Below, piece after piece: positions 11,801 to 24,700 of a stretch of DNA of 60,000 nucleotides. Made by a program: the position numbers and the translations under genes. The DNA comes from Lingula anatina (lineage: Eukaryota; Brachiopoda; Lingulata; Lingulida; Lingulidae). The notes beneath the pieces were generated by a model. It made no database searches. It was not told where the DNA came from and was given only the letters and a program-made list of their open reading frames with translations. Location of the stretch: contig NW_019773513.1 in NCBI RefSeq assembly GCF_001039355.2, forward strand, positions 306,448 through 366,447. The letters run 5' to 3'. Position 1 is the stretch's first letter. Each line of letters opens with the position of its first letter.

Positions 11801-13082
11801 TTTAACAAAAAACCAAACTTTTTAGAAAAAAACCAGGGACTAACTTTGAATGTAAAAATGGATTCATTAACCATTGGTAAGTATGGGGAAATTGTTGTTT
11901 ACTCCAGGAAAATTCATTTTTTGGCCGAAACGAAGAGTTATTATCACTTTAATAGCCTGGTTATTGTGTTAGAGTTACCTAAAAGCACTGTAGTGGATTT
12001 TTTTTTTTTTTGGGGGGGGGGGGGGGGGATCAGGGGGGTCTGTCAAGGCCTGTCATTCCTAGAAAAATGGACTCCTCTCTCAAATAATCCTGTATCTGCC
12101 GCTGTTAAAGAATATCTGCACTTTCTGAAGGTGGCAGGAAATCAATGAAATTGTAGGCAGACCTGTACAAACAATTCCAGTGTGCATAAATTGTAGGCAG
12201 ACCTGTACAAACAATTCCAGTGTGCAGAAATTGTAGGCAGACCTGTACAAACAATTCCAGTGTGCAGAAATTGTAGGCAGACCTGTACAAACAATACAAA
12301 CAATTCCAGTGTGAAGAAATTTATATAGTCTTCTTAGACTAGCTCATTGGATAAATGCATTTTTTTTTATTTATGTATTTATAAAATAGTGTGTTTAGGT
12401 TGATGTAAATTGCATTAAATGCAAAAAAAGTTTTTGTGTCCATTTGATTAATTCAGTATTCATTTTAAAGTAAAAAATATCATTTTAAAGAAGAGTTTTC
12501 AAAGGATAAGAGAACTTCTTAAAAAATTATGATATGTGTTATAATATAAAACTACGATTCAATACGATTACAATTCAAATTATGAATTTTTTTGTAAAAG
12601 AGGAAAATGCTGACTTTCAGGAACAAAGTCAAGTGATGAAAAGACTGAAAATGAAGGAGCAGCATCTGGGATCAGTCGTTCACAGTCAGAACCAGCTTGT
12701 AGCCAACAGAAGCAAGAGAAAAAATCAAAAATAAAAGAAATCAGGTGTGGAAGCTATATGAAAGATGAGTTTGTATTGAAATGTTTCATGAAGTGTATTT
12801 TGATTGAAGAGGTAATTTTTCTGTATCAAACCTAGTAAGCAAATTAAGGGATTTGTTTCAGTCTGTTTTGTGACTTACTGATCCTTTTTTTGCAATATGA
12901 AAACTGACTCGGACATAAAATTGCTTTCATTTTAGAGATTGGGTCATGCAAAAATTTTCAAGGAAACCATCAAATTGAAGTGGATCTCAAAGGTAACAAA
13001 GAACTCATTCAATCCAATCCAGGGCATGTCTGAAAATGGGACTATAAAACAGCACAGATTGGAAGCAATGAGATGGGAATGA
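4723..13082 (+). CDS. TIR-like domain protein with tandem Ser/Thr-rich repeat exons
   Basis: The first coding exon 4723-5239 starts at MATSRSRSV and follows an acceptor-like CCTCTTTAG. It carries a TIR-like fold pattern: YHFTVVYDG, KARKQGINCF, IYSAVENSDHVILVMTEGY, and a later DGIIVVPIYL strand. It ends in phase 1. Following exons are all phase 1-1: 5910-5984 (a1), 6480-6602 (b1), 6840-6998 (c1), 7858-7932 (a2), 8125-8199 (a3), 8654-8776 (b2), 9017-9169 (c2), 10194-10268 (a4), 10461-10538 (a5), 11018-11173 (b3), 11389-11541 (c3). Then come 12621-12744 and a last exon from 12936 or 12938. The second choice gives a stop at 13080-13082 and about 676 aa; the first stops at 12976. Repeat-encoded parts are low-complexity (TGSAVSS, SSEPDAGES, AAAAVSETATETAE, SADSKTDAHQRSEST). 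TIR proteins act as innate-immune adaptors or NAD hydrolases; I see no clear catalytic Glu, and the family call is moderate. The donor of the 'c' exons is uncertain. Confidence 0.65.
9316..9481. mobile_element. hAT-like MITE
   Basis: About 166 bp with short terminal inverted repeats CAGGGGCGGAT...ATCCGCCCCTG, flanked by GGTCA on both sides. It contains internal repeats of GAAGACGGTCA. It is absent from the equivalent place of units 1 and 3. CAGGG-type ends are typical of hAT elements, but the visible site duplication is 5 rather than 8 bases, so the superfamily is uncertain. Confidence 0.65.
10640..10700. repeat. Near-perfect 61-bp palindrome
   Basis: Two 28-base arms, beginning TTGTATATATGTAAATACAA on the left, around a 5-base spacer (10668-10672). 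In unit 2 the matching place near 8300 has only the left arm, so the right arm is a local inverted duplication. Confidence 0.9.
11621..11949. mobile_element. MITE (Tc1/mariner-like) with TA target duplication
   Basis: Terminal inverted repeats start AAGGGATAATAACTCTTC on the left and read AAGTGATAATAACTCTTC from the right. TA flanks each end. The sister units keep the empty site (CATCTTAATAGCC near 7070 and 9241), which shows insertion after the units were duplicated. It has no coding capacity. A related copy lies at about 39881-40152. Confidence 0.85.
12148..12315. repeat. 40-bp minisatellite
   Basis: Four tandem copies of a 40-bp unit with ATTGTAGGCAGACCTGTAC and AACAATTCCAGTGTG, the last slightly enlarged by an extra AATACAAAC. 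Confidence 0.9.
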
Positions 13083-14593
13083 AGACTTTATCATGATTAA
13101 ACTTTATTCAAAAATGTAATACATAGAGGTTTCATTGTACCATTTTATTTACTAATAATTAAAAATGATTATGACACCAAGAACAATGCTTGACAAAAAA
13201 GTGAACTAGTGTTGAAGGCAGTTGTACCATGGATTGTCTTTATGTGTTGAATTTATTTAGATAAAGATACTAAATAATGGCTAAAAATTTAATATGATAA
13301 AGGCTTATTTAAGTATATTTTGGAAATGTTGGACTGGCTTTCTTTATCTGGTGCTCGTGGCTCAACCATGTACCAGTACTTAATGGTTGAGGGGATGATG
13401 CAGTTTGTTGTCTGTTAATAGTAAGATCTGGGTTTGTCCTCGGTGTGCGTGTTTACATGTGTGTGTGTAATTTCTATGCATAAAATATGCATTTATAATG
13501 TGTTAAGAAAAAAATTCCATATGTGAGCCTGGTGATACATGGTGAATGTATATAAATGTTTTATATGATAAATATTTTGTTCAGTTGTATAGAATTCTAT
13601 TTTTCAACAAAAAAATGCATCTCTTATCTGCAAAAATGTATTGAGTATGTGTAGGTTATTGTTATTTGCATAAAATGCATGAAAAAGGCCTTAGGGTGTC
13701 AGGAACTTGACAAAATGATTAAGTGTCATATCAGGATTTTTGACTGCAATTGTGATATTTTTGTAAGTTTAAAAAAAAGTTTAGTGTCTATATCATTATT
13801 ACTGTAGCAGTATTCAGTTAAAACTAAAAAATAATACTGAGTGTATATTTTCATAATGCTGTAACTCGATTTAAGGAGAGTTTTTAAAGGATAAGATATC
13901 TTGCAATATCTTTACATTCATAATGGTCCTTGCAAGCTTCAAGACAAATATTATCATAAGTTAAGGATGTTTGAGAAGTTGTACTTTTTTAAATGCAGTA
14001 TTTGTAATTAAAGTGTATTAACTGGGTACTTATCTTACAAAAAGGGTTAAAGTAAGGGCAAGCAATTAAGAGGATCCAATTTTTGTAGGTTTTTTTTGTG
14101 CACAATGTTTGTATAAAATGCACAATTGGATTCAACTGTTTTGTCCAATAATTGCATTCCATTAGAACATGGCTCCGTAGCTCTATGGAACCAGAGTAGA
14201 ATCAATAGACATCAGAAATCGAGCATTTTAATCCCTTGTGTGCCATTAAATTATCATGCTTAAAGTAATATTCTTGGAAAAAAACTAAGGCTTTAAGATC
14301 AAACCCAAAGACTTATAAAATTTTAATTTTTATTAAAAAAACTTACAATAATTTTTATTCACTTGTAATAAGGTTTCTGTGCATTTTGATCACTTCAGGG
14401 TTTAAAAAGAGAAGCACAACTTATAATAAGGGAATGTCACTTTCTGGGACCTAAAAATGTGAGTTAAAACTATAAGATAATTTCTATTCACTTGCAGAAG
14501 TTTCTGTGCATTTTGATCACTTCAGGGTTTAACAAGAGAAGCAGGGGTGTTGATGTGTCTGGTGTACATGTGGACACCCCCCATACTGATAAT

Positions 14594-14648
<55 letters not shown>

Positions 14649-15714
14649 TCATCGTAAAGCCTGCTCTGCTGTTGAAAGGTATATTCACTTTGACAACCTC
14701 AACTTTTCTTGTCATTTGTCAACCTCTGAAGTGATCAGAAATCAATGTGCACAGAAAATGCAAATGGCAAGAAGTTATCATTTTAATCGTTGTTTGGCCC
14801 TAAAAACAGTGACATCCCCATGCAGTTGGCAGGATATGTTAATGAATAGCAGTTAGAAAGATCACAAAATTAACAGTTTATTTGACATATTCTGTAAGTT
14901 TTTATAATAAAACAAAATAAAAATTATATTGGGTGTTTTAATTTTTGAGAAAAAGAACCATTTAATTCCCCTTCAGTGATTTACACCTATGCCCAGGTTA
15001 ATTGTTTTTCTCAGAAAATTACAAAAATTGGAAACAAGGTTAAAATATATACAGGAGTTTTATTTGTCTAAAATGCAATGGCTGAGTTACAAATGAAAAA
15101 CAGATAATATCAAGATGATGATGGAAAAATGATTAACATACAGGGCTGTGAGAGCTAATGTTCAAATGATTAAATATTTCTGGCAATTTTGTCACAAAGT
15201 TAAACCTTATGATTGAAATGATGAAAAATTTTAAAATAATGAAATAATTTAAGGTTCCAATAACCTAAAATAGTATCACTTACTTAGTGCTCATAATTTA
15301 AGAAAAACTGTCAACTTTTTAAAAATCTAACTTCTTACTGAATAAGTGAAATAATTTTACATTGAGTGATAACGACATGAAGTAAGTAGTTTTTCTCATA
15401 ATTATACATACATGAAATTATCTCAAATTTAACCTTTTTTTTTTTTTTTTTTTTGAGACAATCAGTCTGATAAATTGTTCATTTCAGTAACAGTACTAAT
15501 AAAATGTTCAATGTGATAACATTGTATGTTGGTTTTGAGGCTAAGATAAAAGTTCAGTTTGTAGTACTTGCTTTCATTCTGTTTTGTTTTGAAGAAAAAC
15601 TATTGGCAGTGTGAAAAATTGAAAAAACGAAAGTTGTCAAAAATCCAGTGCTGATGATTGAAATTTTCATTAAAAGTCAACTACATCCTCAGACATTCAG
15701 CAGAGTATCACAAG
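13083..15714. other. Intergenic region between convergent genes
   Basis: No supported exon. It is AT-rich. Copies of TTTCTGTGCATTTTGATCACTTCAGGGTTTAA occur near 14370 and 14500 and a diverged inverted copy near 14725-14775. A pure AT microsatellite lies at about 14597-14644 and a T-tract at about 15436-15454. The TIR-like gene ends on the left and the polycystin-like gene ends on the right, so the region holds both 3' ends. Confidence 0.6.
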
Positions 15715-18700
15715 TTATCTATTATTTGCTGCTGGGAACACAGCTCTGTAGATGACAACAGAGGCCACTTTCAGGGGTTCAAAGATGAACACCTCCTCCA
15801 GCAGAGCAAACACGACAAGACAGGCCCAGCGGTATGAGCTCTCTGTGGTCAGCTCAATCATGTAGATCTCAGTGAAGAACAGAGAGATGAAGACAGAGCA
15901 CAGGAGAAGGACAATAATGATGTAAAGCACATAATGTGGGAGTTTCTTCTTCATCTCTCCTGTTGCCTCCATCTCTAGCTGAAGTAGCTGGGCATCAGTT
16001 AGCTGCTGTGTTGATGTTAGAGATGGTTTTTTGAGGTCATCACCAGGACTGCCATCATCTGGAGTATTTAAAAATTAACAAAAAAATGACACCAGACAAA
16101 AAGAAACAAATTTCATTATAATAATTATAATAAAGAAAATAATATCAGTAATACTTTTATTGTTTTAATACTAAGCCACCTTTTATAAAAACATTCTTTA
16201 AGACTGAAAACATAGACCGAAAGGAAAATCAACAGACACCAAAAAATGAGAAAAATCTTAAANTTTAAAGGGCCAAAGAAAAATAGAAATTAAAGCATGT
16301 TCAATTACGATAATCAAGGAAATGATATTAAATTAAGTAACAATTTTTACAATTGATGTTTTCACAGAGAGCTATGTTTTGTAAAAGAAATTTACTGAAG
16401 GTTAATTTTTTTAAATATTAAAAAAATTTGATTTATTTATATTTATTTGAAAAGAAAAGAAAGGTTAATCAAATAACACTAAATGTAACTAGAGAATATA
16501 TAAAAGTTGGACAAATATCAATAAAAATGCAGTGACCAAAGATCAATGCTGATATTGTAGTATATCAAAAGAAGATTTTCTAACATACATGTACATCAAA
16601 AAAGAAGTACACAACATACCATCTTCCAGGTGAAGCACAGCATAGGCAGACTCAAACACAGTTGCCATGCTGTCCTGGTTGATGGCGCCATCTATCATGC
16701 TGCCTTGTTGTACAAAGTTGTTATGGGCAGAAATAGCACTGGCGTCATCTCTGTAATAGGAAGAAAGATTTCATGAAAATAAATAAATAAATTGTATGTG
16801 AAATAATAATAAAATATAATTTAATTAATAAAGATGACTGAATAACATAAGAAATAGAATATAAAATAAAAATATAAGTCGCCTTTCCCATCCCCTGCAT
16901 TACCTTGCTGTCATGTTGGTGTTGCCAGTCTCAGGACCACCACTGGTGCCATTGCTATTGTTAATGTTGTCATTGGTCTGCAAGATGCTGGTATCAGACT
17001 GTGACCTGGGATGATAACAGATAACATACAAAATTATAAATTATAGACGTATTTTGGAGATGACATATATGTAACTAAACTGAGATCCAACCTTAATTAT
17101 TTAATTAAATTTGAAATTGTATGTAAGTGCCATCAGCAAAATCTTTTACATATTTTTCATGCCTTATTGAAAATTCCTATTTGAATATTATGTTAATATA
17201 CAAACTGCTATATGTGTAACAATACTAACAATTGTAAACACCATGTGTAATTAACTTATCTTAAAATCATCACTCAATACAGCATCAGCTATCACTAGAT
17301 ATATATTTATGTAATATATACCTCTGCAGCCTGATATCTTGGCAAACTCTTGCAGTGGAGGTCTCTACATCCATGTGGCTGAGGCGTTTCTTGGCAAGGT
17401 TCTGCCTCATGAGTTCAGTCTTGGAGGCCAGTGACACCTGCCTGTTGAATGGCATCTCCTCCCTGTTGAACACCATGGTGTGGCGCCTCTGTCTCTTCCC
17501 TGGCCCAGCAGATGGGGGAATGGGGCTGGAAGGAGTGAAAAAATAATGAAATATGGCAAAGAATTACTCTTTATTTGTATACTAAAGCTAGAATGTTGAT
17601 GAAATGCGGGTGGAGAGTTTGAGAGTAATTATCATACCTGATGATGGCATGGGAGGAGAGGGCCTTGGTTGGCATTTCATCCATCTCCTCAAAGGGCATA
17701 TCACTGGGCTGCCAGGCTGACAGCAAGGGCTGGGGCTTGTCTACAAGGAGGGTGTTACTCAGGTTGAGCTGAGAGTCCTTGGCACTCACAGAGCCCCTGG
17801 CCACTTTAGGAATGGCTGAAATACAGGGTGTTTGCATATTTACTTACTGATAGATGATGCTGGTGTTTCTTTTCATATCAGCTGATTCTTACACCAGAAA
17901 TCATTAAGACAAACCAGGGAGATTCTTAATCCTATACTAAACCCCAGAAATATGGTTATTGCCCAATAATTGTGATATTGAAAACTTTACAAAAATTCCA
18001 CCAATAAGATTTATTGACAGGTATCAATTCAATAACTGTAAATACCTGAGGGTTTAAATTCCTCCAGCTTCTGTTCCCCACCACAAGCTGTGTAAGTCAG
18101 TTCCACAGGGATATCTGCAGTGTCCAGCACCTCACTGGGAGAAGCTCCATGATGGACCTCAGCCTCCAACAGATACTGGCCATGGCTTATGGAGACCATG
18201 GTGTCATCCTCCACACCAACACTGGCTGGAATGTCTGCATCTCCAGAGAGAATAAAGGCCTCCTCGTCATCTGGGGGAGCATCCCTGCAGGCTTGGCGGG
18301 CCATGCTGATTCTTCCTCCCCCACCAGTGTCAGGCTTGTCAGTCCATCCCAGGGGGTCCATGTTGAGGATATCATACATCCAGCAGAGGCGTTTGGTCAC
18401 TGTGTTACACAGAGTGAACTCCACCAGGCAATTGAGCAGCTTGATGACAAAGTGGACACCAAATGCAATGATGAAGAGGTCCCCAGACACCAGCTGTTTC
18501 TCCCCACTTGCAGGCTGTGGGAAGGCCACAGTGAGCAGGATGTTCCCCAGCAGGTAGTTGACATATAGGGAGAACAGGGTCAGGACTGTGAGAGGACGGG
18601 ACAGGATGCAGGGGTGCTCACGTGGGCCTCCAAACACAGCATTGACCCACAGGTGGAGCTGGAGCAGGTTGGAAGTGATGGTGTTGTACAACCAACTGAA

Positions 18701-21700
18701 ATGTAAACAAAGGGAACCTTCTTCAATTTACACTCATAACAAGTTCACTACAGTCTTGATTAATTTTATTTTATTGATTTATCTTTTTTATTTATCTTAG
18801 TCTATAATTTATTTATATTTTTATGTACAGACACAGATGTGTCTGTACNTTTTTTAAAATATTAATTTTTTTATTTACATGAAATTTGCAAATAAAAGAA
18901 AGGTTAATCAAATAACACTAAATGTAACTAGGGAATACATGTATATCAAAGTCAGACAAATATCAATAAAAATGCAGAGACCAACAATACTGATACTGAT
19001 GTGGTACTATATCAAAAGTAGATTTTTTAACATACAGCAAAAAGGAAGTACACAACCTACCATCTTCCAGGTGAAGCACAGCATAGGCAGACTCAAACAC
19101 AGTTGCCATGCTGTCCTGGTTGATGGCGCCATCTACCATGCTGCCTTGTTGTACAACGTTGTCATGGGCAGAAATAGCACTGGCGTCATCTCTGTAATTG
19201 GAAGAAAGATTTCACAAAAATAAATAAATGAACAGTATGTGAAAAACCAAATAAAACAAAATAATAATAAAATATGAATTAATTACAAAAGATGACTGAA
19301 TAAAATAAGAAATAGAATAATAAAATAAAAATATAAGTCGCCTTTCCCATCCCCTGCATTACCTTGCTGTCATGTTGGTGTTGCCAGTCTCAGGACCACC
19401 ACTGGTGCCATTGCTATTGTTAATGTTGTCATTGGTCTGCAAAATGCTGGTATCAGACTGTGACCTGGGATGATAACAGATAACATACAAAATTATAAAT
19501 TATAGACGTATTTTGGAGATGACATATATGTATAACTAAACTGTGATCCAACCTTAATTATTTAATTAAATTTGAAATTGTATGTAAGTGCCATCAGCAA
19601 AATCTTTTACATAATTTTCATGCCTTATTGAAAATTCCTATTTGAATATTATGTTTATATACAAACTGCTATATGTGTAACAATTGTAAACACCATGTGT
19701 AATTAACTTATCTTAAAATCATCACTCAATACAGCATCAGCTATCACTAGATATATATTTATGTAATACATACCTCTGCAGTCTGATATCTTGGCAAACT
19801 CTTGCAGTGGAGGTCTCTACATCCATGTGGCCGAGGCGTTTCTTGGCAAGGTTCTGCCTCATGAGTTCAGTCTTGGAGGCCAGTGACACCTGCCTGCTGA
19901 ATGGCATCTCCTCCCTGTTGAACACCATGGTGTGGCGCCTCTGTCTCTTCCCTGGCCCAGCAGATGGGGGAATGGGGCTGGAAGGAGTGAAAAAATAATG
20001 AAATATGGCAAAGAATTACTCTTTATTTGTATACTAAAGCTAGAATGTTGATGAAATGCGGGTGGAGAGTTTGAGAGTAATTATCATACCTGATGATGGC
20101 ATGGGAGGAGAGGGCCTTGGTTGGCATTTCATCCATCTCCTCAAAGGGCATATCACTGGGCTGCCAGGCTGACAGCAAGGGCTGGGGCTTGTCTACAAGG
20201 AGGGTGTTACTCAGGTTGAGCTGAGAGTCCTTGGCACTCACAGAGCCCCTGGCCACTTTAGGAATGGCTGAAATACAGGGTGTTTGCATATTTACTTACT
20301 GATAGATGATGCTGGTGTTTCTTTTCATATCAGCTGATTCTTACACGAGAAATCAGTAAGACAAACCAGGGAGATTCTTAATCCTATACTAAACCCCAGA
20401 AATATGGTTATTGCCCAATAATTGTGATATTGAAAACTTTACAAAATTTCCACCAATAAGATTTATTGACAGGTATCAATTCAATAACTGTAAATACCTG
20501 AGGGTTTAAATTCCTCCAGCTTCTGTTCCCCACCACAAGCTGTGTAAGTCAGTTCCACAGGGATATCTGCAGTGTCCAGCACCTCACTGGGAGAAGCTCC
20601 ATGATGGATCTCAGCCTCCACCAGATACTGGCCATGGCTTATGGAGACCATGGTGTCATCCTCCACACCAACACTGGCTGGAATGTCTGCATCTCCAGAG
20701 AGAATAAAGGCCTCCTCGTCATCTGGGGGAGCATCCCTGCAGGCCTGACGGGCCATGCTGATTCTTCCTCCCCCACCAGTGTCAGGCTTGTCAGTCCATC
20801 CCAGGGGGTCCATGTTGAGGATATCATACATCCAGCAGAGGCGTTTGGTCACTGTGTTACACAGAGTGAACTCCACCAGGCAGTTGAGCAGCTTGATGAC
20901 AAAGTGGACACCAAATGCAATGATGAAGAGGTCCCCAGACACCAGCTGTTTTTCACCACTGGCAGGCTGTGGAAAAGCCACAGTGAGCAGGATGTTCCCC
21001 AGCAGGTAGTTGACATATAGGGAGAACAGGGTCAGGACTGTGAGAGGACGGGACAGGATGCAGGGGTGCTCACGTGGACCTCCAAACACAGCATTGACCC
21101 ACAGGTGGAACTGGAGCAGGTTGGAAGTGATGGTGTTGAACAACCAACTGAAATGTAAACAAAGGGAACCTTCTTCAATTTACACTCATAACAAGTTCAC
21201 TACAGTCTTGATTAATTTTATTTTATTGATTTATCTTTTTTATTTATCTTAGTCTATAATTTATTTATATTTTTATCAATATTTTTTTTTATTTTATTCA
21301 CTCACTTTAATTACTGTAATTTATTTCTAGCAATGCGTAGAAATAGACCCTGTGACATTTGTTAAGCAGAAATGGACAATAAATGCATGTTAATAACATG
21401 GTTAAACACACACAGCATTATTTTTCTACAATGCCCTGAGCATCAATTGCAGTAGTTGCTCTAGTCTCTCACAAACACAATCACGGCAACAATGGTTTGC
21501 TGAATATCCCCAGCACTCATTTTGGAACATTGACATTTAAAGGGAAGCTTCCTTAAAAAATAGCCCCCCCTTAAGTCTAACAGACATTTTACAACTACAT
21601 TTCTTTCTTGTTAAGGAAATAACAGTAAGCAAAGTGAATATATACATGCAAGCATTGCAGCTAACATTCCCCCTGACTAAGAGTCCCATGTTGTGACTGA

Positions 21701-24700
21701 CCTGGTGCGTGTCTGCTCACTCTGGAAGCATACACAGTGGGTCTCCTCCCCTCCATTGTGTGCTGGTTTAAGCCAGATATTACATGGGAAGGTCCACTCC
21801 TGCTCCTCCAGGGGATCATACAGCTTGATGTTGTCCAGGTGCCTGAAGGGAGATCAGCAACACACTTCATGTACACTCATTATGGTCTTTACATTTAAAT
21901 TTTGAAAATTGCTCAGAAATTTTAAATGCCTCACAAAAACATTATTTCTGATTTGAAACCTCTACACTTTAATAAAATTTTTTGAAATGTCTTTCTTGCG
22001 TATTACAAATAAAACATTTTCCAACCAAATTTGATGAATCAGTATCATGATTTCAGAGCTAATTACACTGCTAATACTAAGCTGTTGCTTTTATGCCTAA
22101 TTTACACACTGTTATATTTTACTAAACTTTTAAAATGGGCTTAAAAGTTTTAACTTTTCTTTCACATTGTGTTAGCCATAAAAGTAGTCTGCGTGAATTT
22201 TAAAAATCAGTAATACTTTTACCATTACTAAAAAGAGCAAAAGAGTAATAGTTATTTGGGAGAAAAGATAAATAAAGAAAAAATGAAGCAAGAACTCACC
22301 ATTTGGCTTTCTTCCCCTTTCCTTTCTGATTGATGACCACATGGGACATTTTTCCAAGGGGAGCTGCAAAAATAATTCTCAGTTTCACTTTATTATTATA
22401 TAAAAAAATTCTCATAAACATTTACTATTGTGGGAAGATTTTTAAATCATAATGGTAACAGAGCTAAGAGATGCAGATGATACCATCTGTTAAATTAAAA
22501 TTATCGTATTTCCCAGTTTACCTTGTGTGTAGACCAGAAACATGTCCTTATTCCCACGTTTCAGTATTGGCTGTTCAGTGTCATAGGCTGAGAGTCGGTA
22601 CCTTGCTGAGGAGCTGGTCTCACTGTACAACTGAACATCTATTTTGGCATTAGTGCCTGCATCTGGAAAGAAAAAACACAGAAAAAGATAGTAAGAAGAT
22701 TGAAGATATAATATAAATAGGTATCAAATAATTTGAATCATATAATGGATACACACCCCAAATCTTTTCTACAAGTTGTTTAATATCTATTTTTTAATTT
22801 TTTAAAAATATGAAATTCAGTAACAAGTGCATTTTATATTAACATTTGCTAATGTGTCCATATACTTATAAGCATTTACTCTTTAAAAAAATGATATTAC
22901 AGAGATGAGTTTTATCTTGACAACTAAGTATTTATGGCAGAAATGATATGGCTTACCTTTCCTAAGTCCAGTTGTTACAGTCATGATGTAGGCATAGTCT
23001 GTTCCAGACTCAGCAGGGATGGTAATTATTTTGGACTGAAGATAAATTTAATGAAAATAAGATAAAGTAAAAAGAGGTTTGTATATTATATCATTTATAT
23101 GCATAAAAAATTACACAAAAAAGGCGTACTCATTTTCAAAAAAAGCAAAACAAAACAAACGAAATTATGTTGAGACCTTATCAGTATACAGAACCAAAAT
23201 AATTTCTGTTTTATTGGCCAATTAATAGTTCTGACAGCTTTCAGAATAATCATCTAAAAACATGGAAAATCTTTTATAAACATTTGATTCCAACAATAAT
23301 TGTGAGATAAAGTTTAATTTATTTTAACTTGTTTGCAAAACAAAGTTTACTTTAAAGACACCCCCCTTCCCCACACAAAAAAAAGGGAAAATTAATGCTA
23401 TAAACTGTTAAGGTTAGTACCTTCCTTCGCCTTTTAATCATCACTACAGGCAGTAGGATGAGAAAGGGGATAAGGAATACACTCAAAAGCAATGTGTTGT
23501 GCACAACTGAGCCACTAGCAGTAAATGTAGGTAGTGGAATGTACATATCAGAATGGATTAAGCTGCCACTCATTACTCCATGCAAAGGAACAGATGAAAC
23601 TAAAGAGCAAAGAAAAAGAAAAAAGAACATGCAAGGCAAAGTAAAGCAAAAAAAAAAAAAAAACTAGGCTAACCGTGGTCAAACAGCGCTTTAGCCTCGA
23701 TGTGACAAAATCGATATGTTTACTACAGCGAGGAGGTAAACACGGTGCTGGCCTTGAACTCGTACACCAGACTAAACCAGCCGGTAAACAGTTGCACAAA
23801 ATCTTTAAAAATGGAAACAGCTGAATCTTTCAGGGAGAATCTTGGATCCTTGATATCAAACGGCCACACCAGTATCTTTATCGCCGTGGGTTACGAGCTG
23901 AAGCTGTTTGATATCTTGGGGAAATTTGATCAACCGAAAACCTCACAAGAGATAGCTGATGCATCCGATTGCAAAGAAGAGTAAGCTAGTTATACTTATT
24001 TTACTAAGTTTTCGGCCTCACATGTAAACTAAGCATGTCAGACCGAAAACTGACGCAAAGTACTTATATGTTGCATCTTCATGATCTTCAGTCCTTTATG
24101 GTGAATTTGCGTGCTACTAAAGTAAGATTAACAAGGCAGCACTTTTTTATGTACAGACCCAATACAGAGGTGCAAATGAGGTCACGGGCATGCTCTTCAA
24201 ATATTTACATGTTTAGTGTAGTATTAGCCAGGCACAAAGCCCCTTGAGTTACAGTTTAAAAATAAAAAATAAATTATAAATATTCTTACGTCATATATAA
24301 TTTACCAAGACTGAATCACAACAAAATATATTGGAACGCAATTTGTAAATNAGTAAATGTAGGTAGTGGAATGTAAATAACAAAATGGATTAAGCTGCCA
24401 CTCATTACTCCATGCAAAGGAACAGATGAAACTAAAGAGCAAAAAAAAAAAAAAAAAAACAAGCAAGGCAAAGTAAAGCAAAAAAAAAAAAAAAAAAAAA
24501 GAAGAGAGAGAGAGAGAAGTGTAACAATGTTAACAGATAAAATAGATAAATTAAAATTAGGAAAATTAAGATAGAGACAGAAAATAAAGGATATAATTGT
24601 TATTAGGGAAGGAAATGGAAAAGAAAACATGCAAGAGAAAGCAAAACACTTTAACAGTGGTTTAAAAAAACTAAAAACTACGAGCTACGATATTTGTTTC

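Larger units (their letters stand above)
5243..11990 (+). repeat. Three tandem 2.2-2.4 kb units carrying exons a, b and c
   Basis: Unit 1 spans about 5243-7195, unit 2 about 7196-9535, unit 3 about 9536-11990. Each unit begins with a copy of the sequence just after the TIR exon (ACTGTAAGAG or its relic, then TTTGCC...TCACATCATTTAACTA). Each then carries exon a, a shared intron with a dispersed repeat core, exon b, an AAT microsatellite, exon c, and a G/C homopolymer tract. Units 2 and 3 carry a second 'a' exon with a GT microsatellite between the two. The copies lie on one uninterrupted sequence with no N, so this repetition is more likely genuine. Confidence 0.88.

Noticed and set aside
12148-12315. 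CRISPR-like array
   Set aside because: Units are contiguous 40-bp tandem copies without spacers, in an animal genome; it is a minisatellite.
14488-14734. Open frames with long Tyr-Ile runs on both strands
   Set aside because: They are simply translations of the AT microsatellite.
18149-18568. 139-codon open frame on the + strand (and its twin at 20601-21020)
   Set aside because: It lies antisense to a polycystin-like exon with good splice sites and membrane segments; the + frame is a shadow of it.
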